From: Rothia sp. ZJ932
GTDB lineage: Bacteria > Actinomycetota > Actinomycetes > Actinomycetales > Micrococcaceae
Assembly: GCF_016924835.1 (NCBI RefSeq)
Contig: NZ_CP070480.1
Coordinates: 1,984,001-2,048,000 of the forward strand
Direction of reading: 5' to 3'
DNA: 64,000 nucleotides
This document shows, piece after piece, positions 63,086 through 64,000 of the stretch (the first letter of the stretch is position 1; the number at the start of each line of letters is the position of its first letter). The translations under genes were made by a program, and so were the position numbers. Below the pieces are notes generated by a model. The model was not told where the DNA came from. It saw only the letters and a list, made by a program, of their open reading frames with translations, and made no database searches.

Positions 63086-64000
63086 GTGGCACTACCCGCT
63101 GATTTCACGTTTTCTGACCCGTTTAATCCCACCCCGAACCCCGCGCTGATTTCTGATGAAGCGCGCATACAGTTTTGGGGCGATCAGGCGCGGGCGCGTC
63201 TCACCTGGGGTGTGCCCTTTACCGAGGAGAACACCCACTCCTTCAAGAAACCGGTTTCGCTGGGGCTTGATGCGGACGGCGTAGAACAGTTTACTATTCC
63301 CAAAATTAAGTGGTTTGAAGGCGGCAAACTCAACGTTGCCTACAACTGCGTTGATCGTCATGTTGAGGCAGGACGCGGGAACAAGACCGCCCTGCTTTTT
63401 GAGGGTGAACCCGGCGACCGCGAGGCGATCTCATACGCAGAACTGCAAAAACGAGTTGCCAAAGCCACCCACGGTCTTGAAAAACTGGGGGTGGCTAAGG
63501 GCGATCGCGTAGTCATTTATCTACCGGTGATTCCTGAAACCATTATCTTCACGCTGGCATGTGCCCGCATTGGCGCTATTCACTCCCTCGTGTTTGGTGG
63601 TTTCTCTGCCGAGGCACTGCGCTTCCGTGTAGAAGACACCGGCGCCAAGGTACTCATCACCACCGACGGACAGAACCGCCGCGGCTCCGTAGTACCCGTC
63701 AAGGTCAACGCCGATGACGCCTGTACGGGCGAAAACAAAATCGAGCACATCATCGTGGTAGACCGCACCGCAGGCACTGCGGAGGCGCGCGCGTCCGTGC
63801 CCTGGGCTCAAGACCGCGATGTTTGGTACCACGAGCTCATTGCCAATGTGCCCGACACCCACGAGGCTCCCCTGCACGATGCCGAAGATCCGCTCTTCAT
63901 CATCTACACCTCCGGCACCACCGGAAAACCCAAGGGTCTAGTACACACCATGGGTGGCTACCTGACGCAGACCGCCTACACTCATGCCCTGCTCTACGAT
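63086..64000 (+). CDS. acs: Acetyl-CoA synthetase, 3' end outside window
   Basis: The first 305 residues of an AMP-forming acetyl-CoA synthetase. After GTG 63086 (AAAGGA 7 bases upstream) the frame reads WFEGGKLNVAYNCVDRH, then GDRVVIYLPVIPETIIFTLA, CARIGAIHSLVFGGFSAEAL and the adenylation P-loop YTSGTTGKPKG near residue 280. It activates acetate with ATP. The reading frame is open to the window end. Confidence 0.94.
   Translation, partial: MALPADFTFSDPFNPTPNPALISDEARIQFWGDQARARLTWGVPFTEENTHSFKKPVSLGLDADGVEQFTIPKIKWFEGGKLNVAYNCVDRHVEAGRGNKTALLFEGEPGDREAISYAELQKRVAKATHGLEKLGVAKGDRVVIYLPVIPETIIFTLACARIGAIHSLVFGGFSAEALRFRVEDTGAKVLITTDGQNRRGSVVPVKVNADDACTGENKIEHIIVVDRTAGTAEARASVPWAQDRDVWYHELIANVPDTHEAPLHDAEDPLFIIYTSGTTGKPKGLVHTMGGYLTQTAYTHALLYD

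Overview
The window looks like a chromosomal segment of a mid-GC (mid-50s %) actinobacterium of the family Micrococcaceae, most likely the genus Rothia. The basis is the codon usage, SAM-IV riboswitch, actinobacterial gene types (CtpE-like ATPase, DUF2087, DUF4126, PurS/PurQ/PurL order, ffs next to dnaX-recR) and a secreted sialidase with three S-layer-homology repeats, which fits an oral or mucosal host. The species is inferred from gene content, not from a marker gene.

Layout. 0-5.2 kb: the end of a SulP anion transporter, a broken secreted-protein/small-membrane-protein pair, an unknown 303-residue protein, a lysine-rich ChaB/Rho-N protein and a GNAT acetyltransferase. 5.25-6.5 kb: a scrap yard holding a C-terminal ohr remnant, a diverged duplicate of part of tgt and a dead IS5-like element. 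6.6-9.3 kb: tgt, an SRPBCC protein, a hotdog thioesterase and zinc-free ribosomal protein L36. 9.3-19.4 kb: a CobW-type gene that has lost its 5' end, then an accessory island of about 9 kb with an MmeI-like type IIL restriction-modification enzyme, HNH nuclease, nonsense-mutated umuD, small plasmid-like genes, an IS3 element with 3-bp target duplication sitting in an already frameshifted gene, and 22-bp-spaced iteron-like repeats. 19.4-25.2 kb: two tandem amino-acid permeases, a queuosine-precursor transporter, a TetR regulator, and azlD and pnuC remnants.

25.3-34.5 kb: tRNA-Ser(GGA), SRP RNA, dnaX, recR, a 52-residue cationic membrane peptide, a DUF2087 protein, lysC and three small conserved genes. 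34.5-37.4 kb: sialidase. 37.5-46.7 kb: a DUF4126 remnant, purS-purQ-purL, a CtpE-like P-type ATPase and a PTS EIIBCA with a structured leader. 46.7-55.2 kb: two ElaA-like acetyltransferases (one frameshifted) and an oligopeptide ABC transporter (binding protein, two permeases, fused ATPases) interrupted by a PH-domain membrane protein. 55.2-57 kb: a decayed locus with a 19-residue peptide gene, a gene fragment and a broken ABC exporter. 57-64 kb: a frameshifted hydroquinone reductase, a D-2-hydroxyacid dehydrogenase, cardiolipin synthase, a SAM-IV-controlled flavin monooxygenase and the start of acs.

Cross-links. Tgt and the YhhQ-type transporter together suggest queuine salvage. The oligopeptide transporter, sialidase, amino-acid permeases and PTS fit a host-associated scavenger. 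Housekeeping genes are all intact, while many accessory genes carry single-base homopolymer indels or C-to-T-type nonsense changes, which points to real decay rather than poor sequence. The 8-mer GGACGCGC occurs about 32 times on both strands, against about four expected, and is absent from the island.
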